From the NCBI GenBank assembly GCA_900073065.1, contig FJOG01000049.1, positions 206,774 through 240,486 on the forward strand: a stretch of 33,713 nt of DNA, given 5' to 3'. Shown piece by piece: positions 24,072 through 33,489 of the stretch. A program made the translations under genes and the position numbers. The stretch is from Phialocephala subalpina. Lineage: Eukaryota > Ascomycota > Leotiomycetes > Helotiales > Mollisiaceae. Positions within the stretch are counted from its first letter, which is position 1. Each line of letters starts with the position of its first letter. A model generated the notes under the pieces. That model was given only the letters and a program-made list of their open reading frames with translations. It did not search any database and was not told where the DNA came from.

Positions 24072-24153
24072 AATCCTGGAGGTCGATCAATTGGGTATTC
24101 ATCGCGAGCGTTCCAATTCCGTGAGAGGATCCAGACAGAGACCTAGCAAGAAC

Positions 24154-26410
24154 TCAAGTTACCCCGTATTGGAGCAGCTCGTCAAGACCCCACCCCCACA
24201 TATTTGAATCCAATTCTGCAGTCATGGAAGGATTTGTGCAATCGAAGCTGGGAGGAAGGGACCATGTATTTTGGACTCCGCTATTGGTAGTGTCAGGAGC
24301 GTAGTGACTTTGCTGCTGTGGTGGCGCTAGCTGAAATACACTTGGGTTCGTCTCCGCTTGTCTGGTTAGAATTCCGTCGTTCTGAGATTCTGCAGAATGC
24401 CGCGGCCCCTCACTTCTCGCCTGCTCCTTGAAAGTAGCGAGCCTCGCTTCAAGAGTTGTCAACTTCTGGTGCAAATTCTTGCTGACTCCCCAAATTTCCA
24501 CGAAGGCGTTCAAATTCATCTGCAGGACATCGAGATTGGAAGTAGCAATTCTCCGATCTGCAGATGACGAGCTGAAGGCTCTAGAGACGATTTGAGTTGC
24601 AGCACCAAGCCAGATTGTGCTCGCGAGGAACGGATTGACGAAATGGACATGTTTGGGGGCACAACCGCGGACGAGTTTGACGAGCTCAGATGCCGCACCG
24701 AGGTAATGAGTCCAAGCCGCGTCGTCGATCGTAGCTTGCTCATTTGTAGCGGAAATTTCGGTGGCAGACGCGAGGCGTCGCGAGGTACTGTCGACGACTT
24801 GGTAGTGGTTGATCATGAATCTCGAGAGTTGAGTCATGACATGGATGCTGTGTTTGGCACCATCAAGTTGGAAACTCGCTCGATTCTGCGGACACGTCGA
24901 AAAGGTAAGAAACTCTCCCCCATAAGCACCTTCGGCCGGAAGTGCATTTGAGAAGCAGAAGAGTGAGTTCGCCAATACTTCGAGACGGGAGCGAACATTC
25001 TCGGGAGGCTCTCCTGTCGCGTATGACTGAGGATATGAGAGCAAATGCGCCTTCCACATCAGAGCATTGACAACAATGAACCATGCTTTGGGACTTTTGT
25101 TGCCGCTTGCTTGGAGAGTCTTCCATGCCACCGCCGGGTCTGGATCTAGAGTACAACTTCTTACACAAGCATTGGAAAACCAGATTTCATCATCAATGGG
25201 AAGCCATGTTTCGTTTTGCGTCCAATCGATTGCAGTAGGTAGGCGACGAATTGCGCAAGCGAAAACATCAAACTCCCAGATGACCCACCAAGCACGTCGT
25301 TTCTCTTCGTCGAGTGTGGCTGTGGCTTGACTTCGATGTGGGTTCTTGTCGATGAGATGGAGCTGCAGTTCGTATGCAACTCGGACCAGAGTGCCAACAG
25401 ATCTCCATGCGCGGCCTCGAACACCACTTATGAGCTCTTGGAACGTGGTCAAGATCATGGCTTGGAGCAAGCATAATGGGGGGACATCATCGGAGCATTC
25501 TCTCAATGCTTCGTCAACGAGTCGTTGGGCTCGTGGAAGCCATTCATTCTGAGACGAAGAGCCAGGTCCAGCAAGGGCTGTGTATCGAGCTGACAAAGAA
25601 AACATGGACGCAAGTAGAGCCCGAACACGCAAAGGATTGGAGATCTTATAGACTTTCTGTTCGAAGCTCGGACGGTGGAAGAGCGAGAATGCAGTGGTAT
25701 TGTCAAAGTATGCATCAACACTAGACAATCGTGAGAAATCAATCAAGGTGCCCATTTCGTTTTTCACTTACAGGTTTTGGTACATGGCCTGTGAAAGACC
25801 TAGAGACTCACAGACATGGTTAGCGCCATTCTCACCAGGATACAGAGCTTCGACGGCTGCTGGTCCAGCATTCTGTTGAACTGGCTCATGGGAAGGATGA
25901 ATCAGCTGAGACAAGGTAAGACCCCGTGATGCTGAGCGATCGATGTCGTTGGAAGAGGCATCAGGTGCCGTGGATGCAGGAGTACGAAGACCATTGTCCG
26001 CATTGAGATCACCATTCGCGGGGAAGCTGCTCCGCCGTTCTCCTGGTGTAGAAATTGTACTTCTGTTTCGCCGCCGTTGTTGCACCCCTATCTGAAGTCA
26101 GACGGCAAGCCAAATCGGGTCTTTGGTGTTCATACCCGGTTTCGGTCCAGGCTTATGTGATACCAAAGGGTATAGACAATTCTCAGAAGTCTTCAGACAG
26201 GTTCGACACGTTGGTAACGTGCGGTCACTGAACAATCAGCACGCTTGTCTTGGCACATGAAGAGGTGAGAACTTGCCACCGGATTTTCCGCCTGCGTGGT
26301 GGTTAGCAGACTCGATCCAAGTTCAAGGCGACGAACCTTTTGCATCTCTCACATGCCAGATTTGCATGACCATGACCAGGGCGTGCATTGTCCGTGTTGG
26401 GTGAAGCCAT
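24154..26410 (-). CDS. Zn2Cys6 transcription factor, 5 exons, 687 aa
   Basis: Exons run 26410-26337, 26291-26277, 26227-26136, 26087-25772 and 25720-24154 (2064 bp). The binuclear cluster is canonical, C-x2-C-x6-C-x6-C-x2-C-x6-C, at Cys20, 23, 30, 37, 40 and 47, beginning ACERCKRRKIRCD and ending in NCLYP. It is followed by a basic linker (HKPGPKPG, then QQRRRNR). The long last exon carries the fungal-specific regulatory domain, from YFDNTTAFSLFHRPSF near residue 170 through RRAWWVIWEFD. The cluster is assembled from three exons: exon 2 is only 15 bp, and the following intron (26276-26228) has a GC donor (GCAAGT) with an AG acceptor. The preceding intron shows a perfect TGCTAAC branch site. 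The gene sits between the FAH and dioxygenase genes on the same strand, the usual place for a pathway-specific activator. CGGA at 26428 and 26452 and TCCG at 26550 and 26560 in its own upstream region may allow autoregulation. Confidence 0.9.
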
Positions 26411-26801
26411 CGTCGGTGTATTTGCAGCGGAGGATTGTGAGTGGAGACGATCGGACTAATGTAGAAAATGGAGAAAGAAAGAGGGGGAATCCCTAGTCGG
26501 GATCTTGTATCGCCCCAGCCAACCAGGATTGACCCGCGATAGACAATCGTCCGTATCAGTCCGGCAGAAGTCAGTGGACCCGCATTGCCCCGCCGCGTCC
26601 ATAGCAATGAAACTCTAATGTGGTAACCGCTGCACTTGCAGGGAGCCCTCGTAATTTTCACGTCAGAACGGGCATTGAAAGATCGAAGGAGATGATTGGC
26701 TGTCCAAAACGTGATACATTCTTGCTCATCTAGAAACCACTCCGCTGCCCATTGCTCAAATGGCATTATCGAGGAAGACCAAGGTTAATAGAACCCATAT
26801 C
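26411..26801. promoter_or_regulatory. Regulator promoter region / dioxygenase 3' region
   Basis: The 391 bp between the regulator start and the dioxygenase stop contain no gene. CGGA words occur at 26428 and 26452 and TCCG at 26550 and 26560, possible half-sites for a Zn2Cys6 factor. Confidence 0.4.
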
Positions 26802-27807
26802 TCACAGCAAGAAAGTTGGAGGCACATCCGGACCTAGACAATGTCAGCGAAGGGACAGCTTGGAGGACAAACAACTTACCCCAAACATGCAACTGAGCCT
26901 CGGTCGTTGCCTTCCTATTGATAGGCGTCTCATCATTGACCAGATCTCCATCGACATAATGCTCCATGATGAATTTGCTCGGATCGAACCAATAATCAAA
27001 AATCTGGCTACCCATAACATGTCGTCCTACTCCCCAGCAATTCTGATATCCCTTCTCCTGCAACCAATTATGCCCCAACATCTGGATATCAAAGTCGAAG
27101 ATCTCGAAGCTCGAATGATGGACATGGAACTTCGGTCCCTGGAAGAAGAAGAAAGTATGGTGATCAACCCATTCAGAGCCTCTGTCCAGGTGCAAGAATG
27201 TCGTGACATCCTTTCCAGAAGAGGGCTCATACACTATGTCGCTGGGCTTGAGATTGAAGTTCGCGAGGTAGAACTCGTATGCTTTCTTGAAGTCCGTGAC
27301 GCAGAGACCGAAGTGGCCGAGCTTGTGAACTGGAGCCGGTCCCTTCTTGAATCGCTGCTGCTTGTTGACAGGTCGATTTTTCGAGGTTGGGAAATTGTAT
27401 GCCAGCTCTGGGAATGTCTCTGTCATCTCCACCGCGTCCTGTCCGTACACCAAATGCCATGGGCAATTGTCGATGGGCTCGTAGAACGTAACCTTCTTCC
27501 CTCCACCAGGAGCATCGGAATCTTCGATGGGCGTCGCGTTGGGGAGGGATGTTGCCAACTCGAGATCCTCCAAAGAATCTACCGCCCATCCTGTTCCTCC
27601 AAACTTGTCCTCGTCTCCCTTCATTGCGCAGACTACAAACGGCTCGGTCCCATATCCGCGGTAGTATATTTTGTCCTCCGTCTTCTGTACAGGGCTGAAG
27701 CCGAAATCAAGGTAGAATTGATGGGCGGCATCGAGGTTCTTGTGGGTGTAGTAGACGTGAGAGATCCGCTTGAGGCTGATCTTTTGTTTCGTAGCAGAGG
27801 GAGACAT
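26802..27807 (-). CDS. Type I extradiol ring-cleavage dioxygenase (VOC fold), 319 aa
   Basis: Exons run 27807-26880 and 26833-26802 with a 46-bp intron, 960 bp in total. There are two vicinal-oxygen-chelate domains: the N-terminal one starts ISHVYYTHKNLDAAHQFYL (residue 15 on) and the catalytic C-terminal one starts HKLGHFGLCVTDF (161 on). All active-site positions of BphC-type enzymes are present. Iron ligands are His165, His231 (HVHHSSFE) and Glu282 (MEHY). Acid/base residues are His216/His217 (DHHT), His263 (GRH) and Tyr272. Spacing from His263 to Tyr272 (9) and to Glu282 (19) equals that of BphC His241, Tyr250 and Glu260. The PROSITE-type signature deviates at two positions (Asp before the Tyr, Lys for Gly/Pro). 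It should open a catechol ring next to, not between, the hydroxyls, using Fe(II) or Mn(II) and O2. It is divergent from the FAD monooxygenase, with 483 bp between. The substrate is unknown. Confidence 0.92.
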
Positions 27808-28290
27808 CTTGATTGCGTGGTATCGTTCAGTCTGTTGTTGAGGAGAGGGGTTTGGAGGGTTCGGAGAATGATCTGATATCTAGCCAGCAGATATATCCAC
27901 GTAGCACATCTGCGCCATGATGTTCCACGGCGTCGGCTGCAATTGGTGAAGTTTTGGTGAGACGGACATTGCAATGGTCGAGCTGATGTGGGACGGCTAT
28001 GTGGGGTTGCGGAGGGATTGGAGCTGTGGGAGTTGTGATGGCAGTGTTGGCGGTGTGATACAAGGAGGAGATGGTCCGTTCGCGGACGAATGTTCAAACT
28101 CAAAGTGAGGGGTCGAAGCCAAAATCAAATGCCGACGTCAAGCTCCACAATTTAGAGAGTTTGTCAAACTCTACCTAAGCATGACCAAGATACCGGAAAG
28201 TGGAGTATAGATCTTTCAAAATGCCTTCAATTGACAGAGGATACCTTGGAGACTTCCAAAAAGGTCGAGTAAGATCTCAATAGCACTGCA
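27808..28290. promoter_or_regulatory. Shared divergent promoter of dioxygenase and monooxygenase
   Basis: The 483 bp between the two start codons drive both genes. It contains several CGG triplets and the inverted repeat at 28075-28086. Minus-strand frames here overlap the dioxygenase 5' region and lack family motifs. Confidence 0.75.
28075..28086. promoter_or_regulatory. TCCG-N4-CGGA inverted repeat, candidate regulator site
   Basis: The sequence is TCCGTTCGCGGA, an everted CCG/CGG pair with a 4-bp spacer, 205 bp from the monooxygenase start and 268 bp from the dioxygenase start. Dimeric Zn2Cys6 factors bind such pairs, and one is encoded beside it. Function is inferred from form and place only. 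Confidence 0.45.
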
Positions 28291-30315
28291 ATGGCTGATA
28301 CTGCATTCCCGGCGGTAAGCATCAACGGGCATAGCCAAGGCTCACCCGCCACTCAAGATGCAGCTGGCATTATTGAGACAGATCTGCTGGTCGTGGGCGC
28401 TGGTCCTGCTGGTGCATCACTGGCATGCTTTTTGGCTCAGCATGGTAAGCAACGCTTTGGGGAAACGGTGTGAAGTTGCTGATGTTTGATAGGGCTGAAA
28501 GGAATCATGCTGGCGTCGACCCCGAGCACTGCAGATACGCCACGAGCACATATCACTAATATGGCAGCTCTAGAGTGTCTGCGAGACATTGGATTGGAAG
28601 AAGAATGTCAGAAAGTGGCTGTGAAAGGCGACTCGATGCTGCATACGAGATGGTGTAGGAGCATGGCGGGAGAGGAGTATGCGAGGATATATTCGTGGGG
28701 AAATGCGCCGGCCAGAGCGGTATTTTCCAAGAAGGATCATTTACAAGTGCTATACTGACATTCTAGGGCGATTATGATGCTGCCAGTCCTTGCAAACATA
28801 TTGATATTCCCCAGACCGTTCTCGAACCGATCCTAGTCCTCCACGCAACCCAGAATGGCTTCTCCTGCCGCTTCGATACCTCGTTCCTTTCGTTCGAGAA
28901 GGCGGCTGATGGTACCATTGTCAGCACCGTGCAGGACAACCTGACGAAGCACACCTATCAAATACGGTCGAAATACCTGTTTGGTTGTGATGGAGCGCGA
29001 AGTCAGGTACTGCGACAATTGAAGATCCCATTGAAGAAAAAGCCGGGACAGGGTTTGGCTATCAATGCCCTGGTGAAGGTGAATCTCGAACATGTGGTGG
29101 AGAATCGAATGGGGAACCTACATTGGGTAATGCGACCAGATGAGGAGCAGCCAAACTTCGGATGGACAGCTATTGTACGGATGGTCAAGCCCTGGTCAGA
29201 GTAAGACCATGCTCCTGGTTCTCTGGACTCGTCTAACAATTGCAGATGGATGTTTATTCTCTTCCCAAAACCAGGCACGGGTGTAGAGTTCAACCCCACC
29301 CAGGAAGAATACCTGGAGTGCATCAAAACGATGGTCGGAGATGACTCCTTGCCAGTCGAGATCATCGGCATCTCAAAATGGTTCATCAACGAGATAGTTG
29401 CTGAGTACTACTCAGACTCCAATATGTGAGTGGTATCCTCTTCTTCCTGGATTTGTTTAAAGTTGACTCTCAAAAAGCTTCTGTCTTGGCGATGCTGTGC
29501 ACAGGCATCCACCGCTCAATGGCCTTGGTTCAAACACTTGCATCCAAGATGCCTACAATCTAGCCTGGAAGGTCGCATATGTCATGAAAGGGAAAGCAGA
29601 CCCCTCGCTGCTCGATTCATGCAGCCCCGAGCGTCAGCCAGTCGGTGAATCAGTCATCACCCGTGCCAACCAAGGCCTTCGAGACCACGTGCCAGTTTGG
29701 GAAGCTTTGGGCATGATGGACGAATCTCTCGAAGTTCGAAGGCAACATTTTGCAGAACTGTCCGAAGCCTCACCTGCAGGCATCAAGAGGCGAGCAAAGC
29801 TCCAGGAAGCTGTTGAAGGCACAGCGCATGAGTTTCACGGCGTTGGCGTCGAGATGAACCAACGGTACGAATCGAAGGCTATCTTTCTGGAAGACGAAGG
29901 ACCTCGACCGCCGCTGCCAGAAGACCCAGTCCTCGAGCACGAAATCACTACATATCCAGGTAGCAGACTACCTCATGCATGGCTGAACACCAAACTTCCT
30001 GGCAAGCAGTTCTCAACCATCGATCTTGCTGGGCACGGTGATTTCTGTTTGTTGACTGGCATTGGAGGCGGAGCTTGGAAAGCTGCTGTGAAGAAGGCCG
30101 GTGATACTCTGGGCATCAAGATTAATGCGTACTCCATCGGTTGGAGACAAGACTACGAGGACGTGTACTTTGACTGGGCTCGACGGAGAGAGATAGCAGA
30201 AGATGGGTGTGTACTTGTTCGACCTGATCGATTTGTGGCATGGCGGTCGATGGGAATGATTCCCAACGCAGAAACGAAGCTGCTCCATGTGCTGAAGACG
30301 ATTCTAGGCAGATAG
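28291..30315 (+). CDS. FAD-dependent phenol hydroxylase (TfdB / phenol 2-monooxygenase family), 610 aa
   Basis: Exons run 28291-28444, 28493-28719, 28767-29200, 29246-29425 and 29478-30315 (1833 bp), with introns of 45-52 bp. All three flavoprotein hydroxylase motifs are present: the GxGxxG dinucleotide site LVVGAGPAGASLA (Gly36-Gly41), the DG motif FGCDGARSQ (Asp202), and the GD motif FCLGDAVHRHPPLNGLGSN (Asp337). TPRAHITNMAALECL (from residue 67) and the late block DGCVLVRPDRFVAWRS are hallmarks of the 2,4-dichlorophenol hydroxylase (TfdB) branch. A thioredoxin-like C-terminal domain follows as in phenol hydroxylases. The length is normal for the family. The expected reaction is NAD(P)H- and O2-dependent ortho-hydroxylation of a phenol to a catechol, which would feed the dioxygenase encoded across the shared promoter. 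MhpA-like or salicylate-type substrates are also possible. No targeting signal is seen. Confidence 0.93.
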
Positions 30316-30389
30316 CCAATTCAAGAACATATTTTCGAGCATGTTCGCTTCTCCGATGTGGTTTAATGCGTCTTCGTTTTGCCAAGCTT

Positions 30390-30757
30390 ACTCTATTCTC
30401 TCTATTAGTCTAGGATAATCTCAGACTATTGTTTAGTGCATCAAGTTCTATAGAAACGCTTATTTCTCTTTATTATATTTATAGTATTTTCTTTCTCAAG
30501 ATTTTGAGATTATTTGATTTATAATCTAAATTTATTAAATAACTATTTATTAATATTAAGTTTTTAAATCGAACTTTTTTTATATTAATATAATTATTTC
30601 CTAATATTAAACTTTTTATCGAATTATATATAAATTTTATTAATTAATTTAATATTCTTTAAATACGTTTTTATTTAATTAATTATAATATTTTATAATA
30701 ATTAATTTATTTCGTAAATTTTATTTTAAATAAAATAATTATATATAACAAATCTCA
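30390..30757. repeat. AT-rich, RIP-like patch between monooxygenase and alpha/beta hydrolase
   Basis: About 370 bp of strongly AT-rich, CpA/TpG-poor sequence with a few CpG left, like the tracts at the window edges. It looks like a degraded repeat fragment inserted between two convergent genes. No coding potential. Confidence 0.65.
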
Positions 30758-30958
30758 AATGAATATGAAGTGGTAGAGTGAACGAACGGCAGCGACCGGT
30801 ATTGACTTGAAACAAATTGCTGGTGCCTGCTTGAAAAATAACTTTAGACATAGGTAGTGACTTGCGTTCTCGTCATGGGTTTGAAAGTCTAAGACTTATA
30901 GAGGCCATAGTGACTCGAATGTATTGTACTTTCAGAATGACCTCTCAAGCATACATAG

Positions 30959-31982
30959 CTAAACATTGTGAAAACCAACAGGGAGCTCTTCTCCCTCGAA
31001 CCAAGCGCGAGCAGTCTGAGCGAACAATGGTGGATCTTGCCTATTCCAAGGATGCCTCATAAGAGGATGAGTTACCGCGATAGTCTGTGTGTTCTTCTCT
31101 TTCCCAATCTCCATGAGTTTCCGCGCATCCTCTAGACGATCACTTGATGGGAGAATCCCACTCTTTCCAGCGGCAACAATAAGAGTTCGTGCTGGCCAGG
31201 GAGAGGGCCACGTTCCAACTAATACTGGAACAATTTGGCGACATAATTGCATCGAACATGGAGGCGAATTGCCAAGATCAGTTCCGTCCATAAGCCATTC
31301 TACTACAGGGCGGGGAATAAGTTTTTGAAGTCGACCATCTGCCCAAAAGCCATATGGAAAGAACGGCGTAAGTTTTGTCTGTGGGTATTTAGCAAACCCT
31401 GAGACAAAAGCAGTGTTGACGACTTGAGGGTAGGTTGTGATAAGTTCGATAGCAACGTTCGCGCCAAGGCTGTGGCCCACAACATGCGCGCTTCCATCGT
31501 GGGCGTGCTTGCGGATCAATCTATAGGTCAAAGTCTCCGAGTCAGTATACCCGATGTGGTTTGGAAGTCGCGATAACGTCTCAGGAGTATTACTCGAAAG
31601 GCATTTCTGAGGAGTAAAACTCGCCAGACATCCGAGCCAGGGAAATGTGCTCGGAGGAATTGACTTACCTCTCTAGAAGACGAGAGGAGTATTCTGCAGA
31701 AAATGGATTCACATTTTGTGACCGGCCATGGCCAGGTAGATCGGGGACGAGCAGGTGATATGTGTCCGCGAGGTGCGGCACAACAAGATCCCAATTCAGG
31801 CCTGAGGTGCAAGCACCATGGATCAGAAGCACGGTAGAGTTTCCTGATGGATTATGCTCGATATAATTGAGTAACACCTCGTCGAGTCCATCGCCTGGAG
31901 GCGGTATTGCCGGGGGAGCGGGTTTCAGTGGAGGGAAAATACTCCACAGAAGCCAGAGCACGAGAAGGGATAGACTTGACAT
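30959..31982 (-). CDS. Alpha/beta hydrolase with N-terminal hydrophobic segment, 291 aa
   Basis: Exons run 31982-31669 and 31520-30959 (876 bp); the 148-bp intron is long for this window. Residues 3-16 (SLSLLVLWLLWSIF) form a hydrophobic signal or anchor, followed by a Pro-rich linker. The fold is clear: oxyanion loop LLIHGACTSG (about 52-61), DLPGHGRS (81-88), nucleophile elbow VGHSLGAN (Ser122) and the catalytic His in MRHPWNRQDP (His261). The acid is probably Asp238 or a nearby residue; I cannot fix it. In bacterial meta-cleavage operons an alpha/beta hydrolase (MhpC/BphD) cuts the C-C bond of the ring-opened product, and this gene could fill that step. Against this, it has a membrane or secretion segment, is separated by an AT-rich patch, and its first 250 bp upstream has CGG triplets but no TCCG/CGGA. 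A general esterase remains possible. Confidence 0.85.
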
Positions 31983-32920
31983 GTGCAGCTTCGACTTGAA
32001 TTGGGTAAGGGTTCAGATACCCATGAGGATATGGAATGAGTGGATTGCCCGAGTTGTAATCGCGGTACGTGTATCGAACACCACCATAGAACATCAAAGA
32101 TAGCGGTTGACGGCGGTTGAAAGCAGCTGATAGGGGCTGATAGCGGTCGGTTTCGATGTGTGCTTTGGATAGTTCCTGCTATGGTGGTGGTGGTGACTGC
32201 TATGACGGTTGCTGCTGTTGATGAAGCAGAAGTGAGGAGGTGGTGGAGACGGGTGGGACTAGGTTGAGGTACTGTAGCTCACAAAGTGGCACCACCTCTG
32301 GATATGATAAAACATGGGAGAAAGCGCTCCAGGGCTAGGCACCAGCGTGCTGCCGCGCACCTGCCATGTGAAAGTTCGAGAAACCCCTCTTACGCCACAC
32401 GCGTGACAATTTACGCCACACACATGACCATGCCTGAGAATAGTGGCTAAGTAAAATATAGCGATCCCCCGATGGGAATATAATATATTGTAACCAAGCT
32501 AATATGTATTGATAAGCATTAAATTTTAAAGCTAAAATATAATAGCGTTTATTGGCCGTCTGCTATAAGGACTAATGTAAACTTTTTCGGGGGAGGGGGG
32601 GGTTTGGAGGTCACGTGAAAGTGGGGTTAAAGAGGGAATGATCGATTTTCCCAAACTTTGATAGGGGTGCCAAATACGGTTCTTTGATTGGTTTATTAAA
32701 AAATGTCGCGGCACGTAATGAATATCAAAATTATAATTATACTATACTTTAATTATCAATTTAAACTTCTTTCTAAATGTCTCAATACTTGTAAATAAGT
32801 TGTAATTTAATTAGATACGTTTATATTTTAAGTTTCAATTAAATCTATTAATCCGTTATTGCGTTATTAATTAATAAGTGGTCGCGCGCTGCAAATCGCG
32901 ATCGCAAAACCTCCCAAGTA
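31983..32920. other. Intergenic region with short repeats
   Basis: No convincing gene. It holds CGG-rich near-repeats upstream of the hydrolase (GCGGTTGA twice and GGCTGATA-type words, 32102-32150), a GGT/GCT microsatellite-like stretch near 32180-32220, a 21-bp tandem repeat starting TACGCCACAC at 32391 and 32412, a G-run at 32588-32610 and AT-rich sequence from about 32730 to 32875. Confidence 0.55.
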
Positions 32921-33310
32921 CGTTTCTGCCTAAGGCACTAAGGCTACTAGACACTGGAGCACCAAAATACTATTGCCTGAGGTACTAAGGCCACCAGACG
33001 CTGGAACACCAGACGTTAAAACACCAAAATCCTATTCTTTCTATAATTCTACAGCTGCGTAGCTCTTAAGGGGGGTCCCAGGGGGTCTTCCCCTGGTAAA
33101 TAAGGGCATTTAAGTGGGTTGCAATAAGCAGATATAAGCCGGGGGTCCTAGGGGGTGTTCCCCTGGAGTATTTTGAGGCTTTAAAAGCTTTGGAGCTCGT
33201 TTCTACCTAAGGTACTAAGGCTACCAGACGCTGGAGCACTAGAAGCTGGAACACCAAAATCTTACTATGTAGCTACGCAACTACGCAGCTCTTAAAGGGG
33301 CCTTGCCTTT
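32921..33310. repeat. Composite GC-rich repeat with hairpin elements
   Basis: Module A (CGTTTCT, then CTAAGG(C/T)ACTAAGGC, then ACACCAAAAT) occurs at 32921-32970 and 33198-33264, with a diverged copy at 32971-33030. Module B (TAGCTCTTAAGG / CAGCTCTTAAAGG) follows both main copies. A 26-bp unit, GGGGGTCC(C/T)AGGGGGT then TTCCCCTGG, is repeated at 33071-33096 and 33141-33166; each can fold CCAGGGG or CTAGGGG against CCCCTGG. No frame codes for a known protein. It could be part of an LTR or a non-autonomous element. Confidence 0.7.
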
Positions 33311-33462
33311 AAAGGGTCTCTTCTTACTATAGTAAAATCGAAGACTTTGTAGCCCCCTGTAGAAGCGCCTTTGCGAGGCCTACAAAGTAATATGCACATC
33401 GAAATGAAAGAAGAAAAAGGGTCGTTTATTAGCTCGTTTATCGAGTTATTTAGAGCGGATAA

Positions 33463-33489
33463 ACTTTTCTCTTTTGGAACGAGAAAAGT
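33463..33489. repeat. 9-bp perfect inverted repeat
   Basis: ACTTTTCTC (33463-33471) pairs with GAGAAAAGT (33481-33489) across a 9-base loop, at the point where GC-rich repeat gives way to AT-rich sequence. It may be an element end. Confidence 0.5.

Noticed and set aside
26752..27876. 374-residue plus-strand open frame
   Set aside because: It is antisense to the dioxygenase, whose minus-strand frame carries the full set of family motifs and proper splice sites. The plus frame is Leu/Arg/Val-rich with no domain.
27633..28103. 156-residue minus-strand frame upstream of the dioxygenase
   Set aside because: It overlaps the dioxygenase N-terminus in another frame and shows no domain; the region is better explained as the shared promoter.
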